Assembly: GCF_000762875.2 (NCBI RefSeq)
Contig: NZ_JRMP02000004.1
Coordinates: 62,001 to 126,000, forward strand
Reading direction: 5' to 3'
DNA length: 64,000 nucleotides
Origin: Helicobacter saguini
GTDB taxonomy: Bacteria; Campylobacterota; Campylobacteria; Campylobacterales; Helicobacteraceae
Of the stretch, positions 23,640 through 31,862 are shown piece after piece. Position 1 is the first letter of the stretch. Each line of letters starts with the position of its first letter. A program made the translations under genes and the position numbers. The notes under the pieces are model-generated. The model saw only the letters and a list, made by a program, of their open reading frames with translations. It ran no database searches and had not been told where the DNA came from.

Positions 23640-25487
23640 TTACATTTCTTCTATGCGAATCATAAATGGGGGGGAGAGAACTTCTGGTAGGTTTTGCAAG
23701 GCTTTTAGGGCTTTTTGAATCTGCTTTTCATTGCAAGTGTGCGTTGCAAATAATAATAGCGCGGTTTTGATATTTTTAGAATCTAAATTAGTAGAATCTT
23801 GGTGGAGTTGAGAATCTATATTTTTAGAATCTTTGCAACTCTTAGAATCTTGGTGGAGTTTAGAATCTAGATTCTTAGAATTTTTAGAAATATGAGAATT
23901 TGTGATATTAGAATCTTGACATAGACTAGAATCTAAATTTTTAGAATCTATTTTCTTAGAATCTTTACAACTACGAGAATTTACAATCTTAAAATCTTGG
24001 TAATGTTTAGAATCTAAATTACTAGAATCTTTACAAAGTTTAGAATCTATATTTTTAGAATCCTGTGAAATTTTTCCATCCAAATTATTATGATTTTTAG
24101 AATTTTTAGAATCTAAATTCTCGCAATCTTGTGAAACTTCAAAGCCTAAATTATTACAATTTTTAGAACTTTTAGAATCTACTAAAATGCTATCTTCACT
24201 TTTTTGCATTAAAGATTCTATAGAGATTTTTTCGCGCGCCAAAATGCTAGTAATTTTTGCTAAAACGCCCAGCCCATCGGCAACGCTTAGTCTTATATAA
24301 TACTTGCAAGTGATATTTTCCTTAGAATCTAGCCGCACTTTTTCACTCTCAAAAGTATCGACATAGCCTAGCATTGGCGAAGTCTTGCTACGCGCAATCT
24401 CCATAATATCGCTCACCACAGAACTCGCAGTCGCCGCACCCCCAGCCCCTGCGCCATAATACAGGCTCTCACCGACCTTATCACCAACCACGCTTAACGC
24501 ATTCATCGCGCCATTGACTTTAGCCAGCATACAATCTTTGGGAATGAGTGTCAAATGCACGCGCAAACTAAGCTTATTGCCGATTTTCTTAGCAATGCCT
24601 AAAAGCTTAATTTCATAATCATAGTCTTTTGCAAATTCTATATCTGCTAACTTTATACCCTCAATACCTTCAATTAATATATCTTGCACTTTCGCATCAA
24701 TTCTATATGCAAGGCTTGCCAAAATCAAAAGTTTATGCGCACTATCGCTGCCATTTATATCCAAAGTTGGGTCCGCCTCGGCGTAGCCTAGCTTTTGCGC
24801 CTCTTTTAGAGCGACCTCAAAGCTAGCATTTTCGCTACTCATCTTACTCAAAATGTAGTTGCTCGTGCCATTCATAATGCCACGAATGCTTAAAATGTGG
24901 TTAGCACAAAGCCCATCACGCAAGATTCTAATAATAGGAATGCCACCGCACACAGACGCCTCAAAGCCTATCTGTGGCGGGGTTTTTTCTTTTTTTTCGC
25001 TTAAATTTTTCGCTTTTTTAGAATCTAAATTCGCTTTAGATTCAATATTTTTAGAATCTAGTTTCGCCCTAAAATCCTTAGAATCCTTAGAATCCTTAGA
25101 ATCCCTAGCCGATTTTTTCAAAAACTCCTCTTGCATTTTTTTTTCCAACCGCTCCAGCTCATGCCTGTGATACGCAAGCATCGCCTTATTCGCCGTAACC
25201 AAGCTTTTACCGCTTTTCAAAGCCTTTAAAGCGATTTCATAAGGCAATTCAACGCCACCGATTAGCTCGACTATCATATCGATGCTTTCGTCATTCAAAG
25301 CGTCCTCAATGTTCGTGCTTAAGGGAATAGTTGTTTTTTTATTTTTGATATTTCGCGCTATGGCTAGTTTTGGCACGATTTCTACGCCTGTCCTTGCTCT
25401 TATTATGTCTTTGTTTTCTTGCAAGATTTCAATTACGCTGCGACCGACCACGCCCACGCCTAAGATTGCGACATTCATTTGCTTCAT
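23640..25487 (-). CDS. hom: Homoserine dehydrogenase with an ACT domain split by a low-complexity insert
   Basis: The NAD(P)-binding N-terminus is [46 protein letters not shown] and [18 protein letters not shown] are homoserine dehydrogenase signatures, with [17 protein letters not shown] further on. It reduces aspartate semialdehyde to homoserine for Thr and Met synthesis. The usual length is about 420; here it is 615. One insert (about residues 130-175) lies after the catalytic-domain entry. Another of about 140 residues splits the C-terminal ACT domain: [21 protein letters not shown] is separated from [20 protein letters not shown] by tandem DSKNLDSK-type repeats. The ACT module normally senses threonine, so regulation may be altered while catalysis is intact. 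Confidence 0.9.
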   Translation of the reverse strand: MKQMNVAILGVGVVGRSVIEILQENKDIIRARTGVEIVPKLAIARNIKNKKTTIPLSTNIEDALNDESIDMIVELIGGVELPYEIALKALKSGKSLVTANKAMLAYHRHELERLEKKMQEEFLKKSARDSKDSKDSKDFRAKLDSKNIESKANLDSKKAKNLSEKKEKTPPQIGFEASVCGGIPIIRILRDGLCANHILSIRGIMNGTSNYILSKMSSENASFEVALKEAQKLGYAEADPTLDINGSDSAHKLLILASLAYRIDAKVQDILIEGIEGIKLADIEFAKDYDYEIKLLGIAKKIGNKLSLRVHLTLIPKDCMLAKVNGAMNALSVVGDKVGESLYYGAGAGGAATASSVVSDIMEIARSKTSPMLGYVDTFESEKVRLDSKENITCKYYIRLSVADGLGVLAKITSILAREKISIESLMQKSEDSILVDSKSSKNCNNLGFEVSQDCENLDSKNSKNHNNLDGKISQDSKNIDSKLCKDSSNLDSKHYQDFKIVNSRSCKDSKKIDSKNLDSSLCQDSNITNSHISKNSKNLDSKLHQDSKSCKDSKNIDSQLHQDSTNLDSKNIKTALLLFATHTCNEKQIQKALKALQNLPEVLSPPFMIRIEEM

Positions 25488-25572
25488 TTTTCCACCCTTT
25501 ACAAAAGCATAATTATAGAATCTTTATTTTAAGATTATATAATTTCGTTTAAATTTTAAATGTGGATTTGAA

Positions 25573-27249
25573 ATGTGGCGAGAAATTCAGGGCTTTTTTA
25601 TCGTGTTTATAGGACTTGTTTTTTTTATTTCTTGTAGTAGTGAAGATTCGAAAAATAGCGAACCTTTATCTAATATAGATTCTAAAAATACTAATTTTTT
25701 AAATAATAACTTAGATAATATAGAATCTAATAAGACGCAAGATTCTAATATTTCTAATATTTTGGCTGAATATAAAACGCCAAGCGATATAGAATCTTTT
25801 GCAAAAAAATATGCTGAATTTAAAGGGCTAGATTCTCAAAAAGATGTAAAAATAGATTCTAAAAATGATAAAAATCAAGAAAGTTCTAAAAATCCTAACT
25901 TAGAAATTTCTAAAGTTACGCAAGATTTAGACAAAGAATTTCTCTTTTTACGAGAAAAATATAAAGATAATGAAAATGCCCTAAATGATTTAAAAAAATG
26001 CTGTGGCTGTATTAAGCCTGATTGCTCTGCCTTGCAAATAAATAATGAATATTTCTACGCTACAAGCGATATTTTGGAGGCTTTTACTAGCAGTATTTTA
26101 GATAAAAATACGCAGATTCTAAGCAATGTGGAAGTCCTGCAAGACTATGATTATGTGCTAAAAAGTAAGCAAACAACAACCATTGATTTAATCGCTTTAA
26201 ACCCGCAAAATAGCGAGTTTAGCTATATAAAATTTGAGTGGCTAAATTCACAAGATTCTATAGAATCTAGCCCGAATACGCTTAGAATTACACTTAGCCC
26301 AAAGGAAAATATTTGCGCCCCGCAACAATACAATGTGATAAGCACTTTTAGCCAAATAAAAGGTGTGCGCGAAAATGAAATAAAAAATAAAAATACTGAA
26401 TCTAGCGAAGATTCTAAGCCTTTAGATTCTATAAATAGCACATCAAGAAAGCAGAAAAAATTAGATTCTATAGAATCTAGCGACAAAGTTATGGATACTT
26501 TTCTTACCGCGCAACCTAGCAAGTTTTATGGCGTGAAAACTACGCAATACAAGGAAAAACTGCCTACTTTTCTTTATCCAGCGGATTTAGTATATTTTGT
26601 GCGACAAAGCTGTGCGTGTGCGATGAGTTTAGGGAATATTGCAAATCTTAGTAATGAAGTGGTCTCAAATGTGGAAATTAGCGAGTTTAAGCTAGATTCT
26701 AAAATGCTAGATTCTAATGCGATGTCTTTTGAGAGTAATATAGAGAAAAGTTCTAAAAATCCTAACTTAGAAAATTTCAAAGTTCCAAAAGATTATTACA
26801 AATTTTTACCAGCAAATATAAAATATTGCGATGATTTAGAATCTAAAAGGGCAAGTTTTTGGGAAAAATATATGCAAGATTCCCGCGTTATAAAAATCTT
26901 ACAAAATGAGCAAAAAATGTATAAGCAGGAGTTTCAAAATGACGAAGATTTGGATACTAAAAATTCTAAAGATTCTAATAATTTGCAAGATTCAAAAGAT
27001 TCTAAAAAAGTTATAGAATCTAAGAGCGAAGATTCTAAAAAAGATTCAAAAAATTCTAAAACTCCCAAAGATTCCACAGAATCTAAAAGCAAAGATTCTA
27101 TAGAATCTAATCTATCCATCAAGTTAAAATCTAATTTTTCCGTCATGTTGAGCGATAGCGAAACATCTACCTTTTTTCTATTAGATTTTATAGAATCTAA
27201 AAGTAAAGATTCCAAAACTTTTATAGAATCTAACATCTCAAAAGGCTAA
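25573..27249 (+). CDS. Octamer-rich lipoprotein of unknown function
   Basis: This is a 558-residue protein with a lipoprotein signal (QGFFIVFIGLVFFISCSSED, lipobox FISC with Cys near residue 19). Islands of non-repetitive sequence are LNDLKKCCGCIKPDCSALQINNEYFYATSD, the strand-rich DYDYVLKSKQTTTIDLIALNPQNSEF, PSKFYGVKTTQYKEKLPTFLYPADLVYF and CACAMSLGN. These are separated and ended by long DSK/ESK/ESN tracts; the last 130 residues are almost only that. No family is recognised. The Cys-rich patch after a helical segment could form disulfides in the periplasm. It diverges from hom by 85 bp and converges on the M23 peptidase. Confidence 0.7.
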   Translation: MWREIQGFFIVFIGLVFFISCSSEDSKNSEPLSNIDSKNTNFLNNNLDNIESNKTQDSNISNILAEYKTPSDIESFAKKYAEFKGLDSQKDVKIDSKNDKNQESSKNPNLEISKVTQDLDKEFLFLREKYKDNENALNDLKKCCGCIKPDCSALQINNEYFYATSDILEAFTSSILDKNTQILSNVEVLQDYDYVLKSKQTTTIDLIALNPQNSEFSYIKFEWLNSQDSIESSPNTLRITLSPKENICAPQQYNVISTFSQIKGVRENEIKNKNTESSEDSKPLDSINSTSRKQKKLDSIESSDKVMDTFLTAQPSKFYGVKTTQYKEKLPTFLYPADLVYFVRQSCACAMSLGNIANLSNEVVSNVEISEFKLDSKMLDSNAMSFESNIEKSSKNPNLENFKVPKDYYKFLPANIKYCDDLESKRASFWEKYMQDSRVIKILQNEQKMYKQEFQNDEDLDTKNSKDSNNLQDSKDSKKVIESKSEDSKKDSKNSKTPKDSTESKSKDSIESNLSIKLKSNFSVMLSDSETSTFFLLDFIESKSKDSKTFIESNISKG

Positions 27250-27264
27250 GTTTTATGCAATCAT

Positions 27265-28194
27265 TCACTTTTCAATTAATGCGTTGATTTTATCCATAAA
27301 GTCGAAAGGGTCGACAAGCGTGCCATTTACCATCATACTAAGGTGCAGGTGCGGGGCGCTACTACGACCCGTGTTACCACTTTTTGCAACAATCTGCCCC
27401 TTTTTGACCTTATCGCCCACTTTCACATTAAACTCGCTTAAATGATAATACATACTAAAAACGCCCTCGCCATGGCTCACAATCACCGAGCCACCCGCCA
27501 AATACCGCTCCTTAGCCAGCACCACCACGCCATCATTTACCGCAAACACGCTAGTGCCAACCACAGCGCGCATATCAGTGCCCGCATGATAGCTCTTTAT
27601 CGCGCCATCATTATACACGCGCGCGCCGCCAAAAGGGCTAGAAATATCGATTTTCTCAAGCGGCAGTCCAAACTTTTCGCGCCAATATCGCGTCTTATCA
27701 TAAGTGTTATAAATCTTATTTGCCTCGTCAAGCTCGGCTTTTATGCGTTTGCTAGCGGCGTTATCAGGCGTGACCTTGCTCTTGTCCTGTATCTTTATTT
27801 TTTCTTTTTTATACTCGCCCTGCTTAATTTCTAGCGTGATATTATCGCCTAGATTTAGGCTTTTTGGCTTCTCATAATAGCTAATTGACACAAATGCGAT
27901 TTTTTTCTCAGAATCTGTAGGATGGGCTACCCATCGGTATGTTTTTTTATTTAATTTTAGATTCTGCGGATTTTTATCACTTGTAACGGCAATGAAAGTT
28001 GCACCATTTACGACTTCGTTTTTTATTTTTTTCTGCGTTTTTATCTCTTTCGTTGCGTTTTGAGCTAATGTTATAGAATCTTTTTTGCTAGATTCTATGT
28101 TGTCATTAAAATTTATTATAGAATCTGCTTTCGCTAGATTCACAAAAACTATAAATATCGATATAAATACTATTAAAAAATTAGATTTTTTCAT
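27265..28194 (-). CDS. M23-family murein endopeptidase (LytM domain)
   Basis: The start at the ATG 28194 gives a signal peptide (MKKSNFLIVFISIFIVFVNLAKADS); an in-frame extension to 28233 lacks a ribosome-binding site. The C-terminal LytM domain has GARVYNDGAIKSYHAGTDMRAVVGTSVFA, supplying the first zinc His and the HxxxD pair, and GNTGRSSAPHLHLSMMVNG with the HxH motif. These are the zinc ligands and catalytic His of M23 peptidases. Such enzymes cut peptide cross-links in peptidoglycan and shape helical cells in this group (Csd/Pgp3 type). The N-terminal half (about 60-180) is a beta-rich domain (FIAVTSDKNPQNLKLNKKTY) like that of Campylobacterota homologues. Confidence 0.88.
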   Translation of the reverse strand: MKKSNFLIVFISIFIVFVNLAKADSIINFNDNIESSKKDSITLAQNATKEIKTQKKIKNEVVNGATFIAVTSDKNPQNLKLNKKTYRWVAHPTDSEKKIAFVSISYYEKPKSLNLGDNITLEIKQGEYKKEKIKIQDKSKVTPDNAASKRIKAELDEANKIYNTYDKTRYWREKFGLPLEKIDISSPFGGARVYNDGAIKSYHAGTDMRAVVGTSVFAVNDGVVVLAKERYLAGGSVIVSHGEGVFSMYYHLSEFNVKVGDKVKKGQIVAKSGNTGRSSAPHLHLSMMVNGTLVDPFDFMDKINALIEK

Positions 28195-28269
28195 ATTTTG
28201 GCTTTCTTTTTTTGTTGTTTTTAAAGATGTCATTATAGCATTTTTTTATGGAAATATTATGTTTTTTGG

Positions 28270-28445
28270 AATTTTTGAGAATCTAGATTCTATAAAATAT
28301 TTTTTCACCTTAAGGGTGGTAGGGCGAGAATAGATAAGAATAAAAATATTTAAAACTTAATATTAGATTCTATATTTGCTTTGCAAATTGCCTAAACGCC
28401 CACCCACCACCCTTTTTTAAGAAATCATAGAACTAGATTCTAAAA
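28270..28445. repeat. Composite intergenic repeat upstream of the M23 gene
   Basis: Modules in order are GAGAATCTAGATTCTATAAAA and TATTTTTTCACCTTAAG. These are followed by GGTGGTAGGGCGAGAATAG, AAAAATATTTAAAA, TTAGATTCTATATTTGC, TTTGCAAATTGCCTAAACG, CCCACCCACCACCC, then TTTTAAG. The AAATATTTTT and AAAAATATTT pair encloses the G-rich block, so the copy is a foldback. It is one of the best-conserved copies and serves as a reference for the family. Confidence 0.72.
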
Positions 28446-28565
28446 ATCTTTTAAAATTGTTCAGTTTAATGTGTGTAATACAAGTATAAATATTGTGTGG
28501 TTTGAAAAGATTGTGCGAAATTTTCCCACAAATCTTAAAAAACCATAAAAATTTCACAAAACCCC

Positions 28566-28595
28566 TTGACAGACAAAAAAAAAAAAAGCTATAAT
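28566..28595 (+). promoter_or_regulatory. Sigma-70 promoter with an A13 homopolymer in its spacer
   Basis: A consensus -35 TTGACA (28566-28571) and a consensus -10 TATAAT (28590-28595) are separated by 18 bases, of which 13 (28575-28587) are an unbroken A-run. Loss of one A gives the optimal 17-bp spacing; gain or loss of more would weaken the promoter. The initiation site, near 28602, coincides with the first base of the tandem array. Both perfect hexamers together are rare in this AT-rich sequence and make the call strong. Confidence 0.8.
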
Positions 28596-28600
28596 GTTAC

Positions 28601-28988
28601 CTTAATTTTAAGCGTCCATTAAAGCTTTTTTAGGCTTTAAGTGTTGGCTTAATTTTAAGTTTTCTTTAAAGCTTTTTTAGGCTTTAAGTGTTAGTTTAAT
28701 TTTAAGCATCCATTAAAGCTTTTTAGGTTTTAAATGTTGGTTTAATTTTAAGTTTTCATTTAAGCTTTTTAGGTTTTAAGTGTTGGTTTAATTTTAAGCG
28801 TCCATTAAAGCTTTTTTAGGTTTTAAGTGTTGGCTTAATTTTAAGTTTTCATTTAAGCTTTTTTAGGTTTTGAATGTTGGCTTAATTTTAAGCTTTTTTA
28901 AGCTTTAAATGTTAGTTTGATTCTAAACTTTTTTAGAGTTTTAAATGTTAGCTTAATCTTAAACATCCATTAAAGCTTTGTTTGGGGG
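28601..28988. repeat. Leader array of about 8.5 tandem 35-47 bp hairpin units
   Basis: Units start at 28601, 28648, 28695, 28741, 28787, 28834, 28881, 28916 and 28952 (partial). The first six are 46-47 bp, the next two 35-36 bp. Each starts with YTTAATTTTAAG and ends with GTTGG or GTTAG. Two subtypes alternate in the first six units: GCGTCCATTAAAG or GCATCCATTAAAG versus TTTTCATTTAAG or TTTTCTTTAAAG. TTAAAGC and GCTTTAA pair within units around a T-rich loop, so an RNA copy would be a chain of weak hairpins. There are no unique spacers, so this is not CRISPR. It forms the whole 5' leader of the 29028-31341 cassette. Confidence 0.85.
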
Positions 28989-29027
28989 TTTTAAAATTTT
29001 TAAATTTCACATTTTTAAGGAGAGAAT

Positions 29028-30022
29028 ATGAGTAATGAGACAAATTCAAGGCTAACCATTTTGCAAATAGCACAAAAGGTGCTAGAGCATATACCATATC
29101 CGCTTACATCTATGGGCATTTACGAGCATGCAAAAGATAGGGGCTTAAATGTAGGTGGCAAGACGCCTTGGCAGAGTATAGGCGCTAGAATCTATGTGGA
29201 TATAAGGGATAATAAAGATACTCCATTTATGTTTGCAAGTAAGAATCCTAGGACATTTGGCTAAAATCTCGCGCTAACGAGCTAGAAGGGAAATCGCAAG
29301 AATATATCGATGATTTGCTAGAAAAAGATGAGATAAATAGGGAAGAAAAGGTCACAGGACATAGGTCTTATACTGAGTTTAAAGAAGCTGATTTGCACCC
29401 TTTGCTAGTGGCATTTTTGGATGCTAATGAGAATTTTAGGCTGCATTGCAAGACAATCATTCATAATAAATGCGTTAAACGCGCCAAAGGAGAGACTGAG
29501 TGGAATCATCCTGATATTGTAGGTGTGCATTTCCCTTTTGATGATGATTTGTGCAAAGATACTTTGGCATTTCTTAAGAATAGCAATCTTTTAGATTATA
29601 AAATCTATTCTTTTGAGATAAAAAAGTCTATATCGTTTGCGGATGTTAAAGAATATTATTTCCAAGCGGTAAGTAATTCTAGCTTTGCGCATTTTGGATA
29701 TTTGGTCGTGTATGTGAATATTGATGATGATGTGCTAAAAGAGCTAAGGCGGCTTAATAATCTTTTTGGTATAGGTGTAATACAGCTTGAGAGTAATGTA
29801 TTTGATTCTACAATATTGCTACCTGCTAGGGAAAATAAGCTAGATATAGCCACGCTAGATATGCTGACAACGAGTTGCCCTTGCTTTAAGGAATTTATAC
29901 AAGATATAAATGACTACATAAAGGCAAAAGCACAGAATCTACACGCTAAAACACATTTTGACAAAGTGCTAAGCGAAGAGGAAATACTCCAACATATCAC
30001 CGATAAAAAGATGGCTAAATAA
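29028..30022 (+). pseudogene. HARE-HTH (HrgA/COG2958-like) gene with one frameshift
   Basis: The first part (29028-29264) encodes LTILQIAQKVLEHIPYPLTSMGIYEHA followed by KTPWQSIGARIYVDIRDN and ends NPRTFG. This is a HARE-HTH domain, known from restriction enzymes, RNA polymerase delta and the Helicobacter HrgA locus. One missing base near 29260 ends it. The next frame continues directly (LKSRANELEGKSQEYIDDLLEKDE) to 30022 with HRSYTEFKEADLHPLLVAFL, WNHPDIVGVHFPF, YSFEIKKSISFADVKEYYFQAVSNSSFA and AHFGYLVVYV. This C-terminal part resembles a PD-(D/E)xK-like nuclease fold (HPDIVGV, FEIKKS). The restored protein would have 331 residues. AAGGAG precedes the ATG by five bases. A sequencing error is possible, since no homopolymer is involved. 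Confidence 0.7.
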
Positions 30023-30023
30023 T

Positions 30024-30605
30024 ATGTGCGTAGCGATACTAAAGCCTAAGGGCAAGGATATAAGCGATAAGCAGTTGGAGTTGGGTTATGAAGCAAACTC
30101 GCATGGTGCGGGCTTTGCGTATTCATTTGAAAATAGGCTAGTTGTAAAAAAGGGCTATTTTGATATTGATGAGTTTATTAAAGAGATTAGGGCGGTGCAA
30201 GAATCTTGTGATAATCCTACTATGATAATCCATTTTCGCCTTGCATCGCATGGCGTAATTAATGTGCAAAATTGCCATCCATTTAATGTAAGTGAGAATC
30301 TAGCCGTGATACATAATGGCATAATGCCCCAGCCTTTCTCCACTATGGCTAGTCGCAATAGCACTCATAGCGATACATACTACTTTGTGGAAAAGTATCT
30401 CAAAGCACTTTATGCAAAGGATTCTAAGTTTTTTTTGGATTCTAATGTGATGGTGGATATTGCTAAGCAAATTGAGCGAAAAGGGCGCGGTAATAAGCTT
30501 TGCTTCCTTGATAATGCTGGGGAATATTCTATTATTAATGAGAATCTAGGCTTTTTTGAAAATGGCGTGTGGTTTAGTAATGATTCATGCAGGGTTGCTA
30601 ACTAA
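30024..30605 (+). CDS. Stand-alone class II glutamine amidotransferase-like Ntn hydrolase
   Basis: This is a 193-residue protein starting MCVAIL, so Cys2 becomes the N-terminal nucleophile after Met removal. Diagnostic motifs are SHGAGFAYSF, MIIHFRLASHGVINVQNCHPF, LAVIHNGI and STHSDTYYFVEKY. These match the glutaminase half of class II amidotransferases (His/Arg substrate-binding motif, HNG oxyanion loop, SDT). No synthetase partner domain is attached, and 193 residues is about the bare domain. Such stand-alone proteins occur in phages and accessory loci; their acceptor is usually unknown. Its ATG follows the stop of the HrgA-like gene by one base, so it is translationally coupled to it. Confidence 0.8.
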   Translation: MCVAILKPKGKDISDKQLELGYEANSHGAGFAYSFENRLVVKKGYFDIDEFIKEIRAVQESCDNPTMIIHFRLASHGVINVQNCHPFNVSENLAVIHNGIMPQPFSTMASRNSTHSDTYYFVEKYLKALYAKDSKFFLDSNVMVDIAKQIERKGRGNKLCFLDNAGEYSIINENLGFFENGVWFSNDSCRVAN

Positions 30606-30651
30606 ATTAACACGCATTTAGTAATTTATATTTTCTTTGAAAGGACACACA

Positions 30652-31341
30652 ATGTTTAAGTTTTTAGTTTTGTTTAGTTTGTTTGTTTTCTTTTTGTTTG
30701 GTGGCGAGTCAAATGACGTAGAGAGTAAAACTTTGCCAGAGGGTTTAAAGAAAGTTCAGGCTTTGTATTTAGAGGGTAATGTTGATGATTCGTTATACTC
30801 AGTGGTTTCTAAATATGCTTTAAGCAATGGTTTAGTCATTCTTACGGATTCTGGCAGTATGCATATTTCTGATATTGTCGGTTATAAAGAGACTTTAACA
30901 CCTAGAGCTTGTTATGTTAAAGATGGATATTATTTTAACGATTTCACTTCCCGTTCATATTTGCTACCGAAATATGCGGATTGTATATCTAAAAACGATA
31001 AGGACGCTAAACCTTATGTAGATAAGATAGTGCAGATTCTTGAAACTGAAAAAGATGTAATTTCAAAAAATAAGTTAGATAATGAGTTGTTTTACTATAA
31101 AGGTGATTATAATTATGTGGAATTTAACACTGATGATGACGCTAAAATGTTTTCTGATTTTACTTTAGGCACTACTAGTGATTGTAAGGAGAGTGTTAAG
31201 ATTGATTACCCTTTTAGTCTTAAACAAGATTACATAATGATTCCTAAGTGTGAAGGTTATGTTCTTACTCGTGCAGAGAGATTTAAAAGAGCTTTAAGTA
31301 TCCTTGAGTTTAATATCAAAAGAGCTAAGTTAAAAGATTAA
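30652..31341 (+). CDS. Secreted protein of unknown function, last gene of the cassette
   Basis: The start at ATG 30652 (GAAAGGACACACA upstream) gives a signal peptide MFKFLVLFSLFVFFLFGGES and a 229-residue product; an in-frame start at 30637 overlaps the ribosome-binding site and is rejected. The mature part has four Cys (SPR-style spacing is not evident) in ACYVKDGYYFNDF, KYADCISKND, TSDCKESVKIDYPF and IPKCEGYVLTR, suggesting two disulfides. No family is recognised. It contains no octamer at all, in contrast to almost every neighbour, and its codon use is more AT-rich, both suggesting recent transfer with the cassette. Confidence 0.65.
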   Translation: MFKFLVLFSLFVFFLFGGESNDVESKTLPEGLKKVQALYLEGNVDDSLYSVVSKYALSNGLVILTDSGSMHISDIVGYKETLTPRACYVKDGYYFNDFTSRSYLLPKYADCISKNDKDAKPYVDKIVQILETEKDVISKNKLDNELFYYKGDYNYVEFNTDDDAKMFSDFTLGTTSDCKESVKIDYPFSLKQDYIMIPKCEGYVLTRAERFKRALSILEFNIKRAKLKD

Positions 31342-31862
31342 TAGAGTTTTAACTTAGCTATAAATAGATTTAGATTTTATTGTTAAAATTTATTATAGAA
31401 TCTTGTTTGTTTTTATAGAATCTTTTTTATGTTATAGAATCTTCTTTTTTATAGAATCTTGTTGATGTTTTAGAATCTACAATGCCAAGATTCACTAAAT
31501 TTATAATCTTACAGAATCTAAAATCTTAAATACAACTAATTTTATAAAATTTCGTATTTTTTAGCATAAAATTTATAGAATCTATTTTTAACAATACAAC
31601 TATTATTTAAAAAATTACACATTTTTTGAGTTAGATTCTAAAAATTTAAAATTTTATATACAAATTGTATATAAAAATCTTGCATTATTTAAAAAATTGT
31701 GATACGATTAGTGTTATGATTTTTTGCAATGGATTAGATTCTATAAATCTTTTAAAGGCATTTGGGATAAAATAAAAATCCTAAACGCTCACCCACCGCC
31801 CTTTTAAATAAATCTATAGAATCTAATTCGCAAAAATCATAATCTCAAAAAAAGGATTTATC
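31342..31862. other. Octamer-rich spacer upstream of amt
   Basis: No gene is visible. The first 150 bases contain six or more TAGAATCTT or TAGAATCTA octamers in a ladder. At 31735-31825 a fragment of the composite repeat occurs (TTAGATTCTATAAATC, TTTTAAAGGCATTTGGG, CCTAAACGCTCACCCACCGCCC, TTTTAAATAAATC). An inverted pair TATACAAATTGTATA sits at 31657-31671 and could be an operator. The amt promoter should lie between about 31660 and 31850. AAAGGATTT precedes the amt ATG. Confidence 0.5.

Noticed and set aside
28601-28988. Possible CRISPR array
   Set aside because: Units are contiguous and homologous over their entire length, with no unique spacers and no cas genes nearby, so it is a tandem repeat leader.
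31657-31671. Riboswitch upstream of amt
   Set aside because: Only a short A/T palindrome and octamers are present; no conserved aptamer pattern could be recognised.
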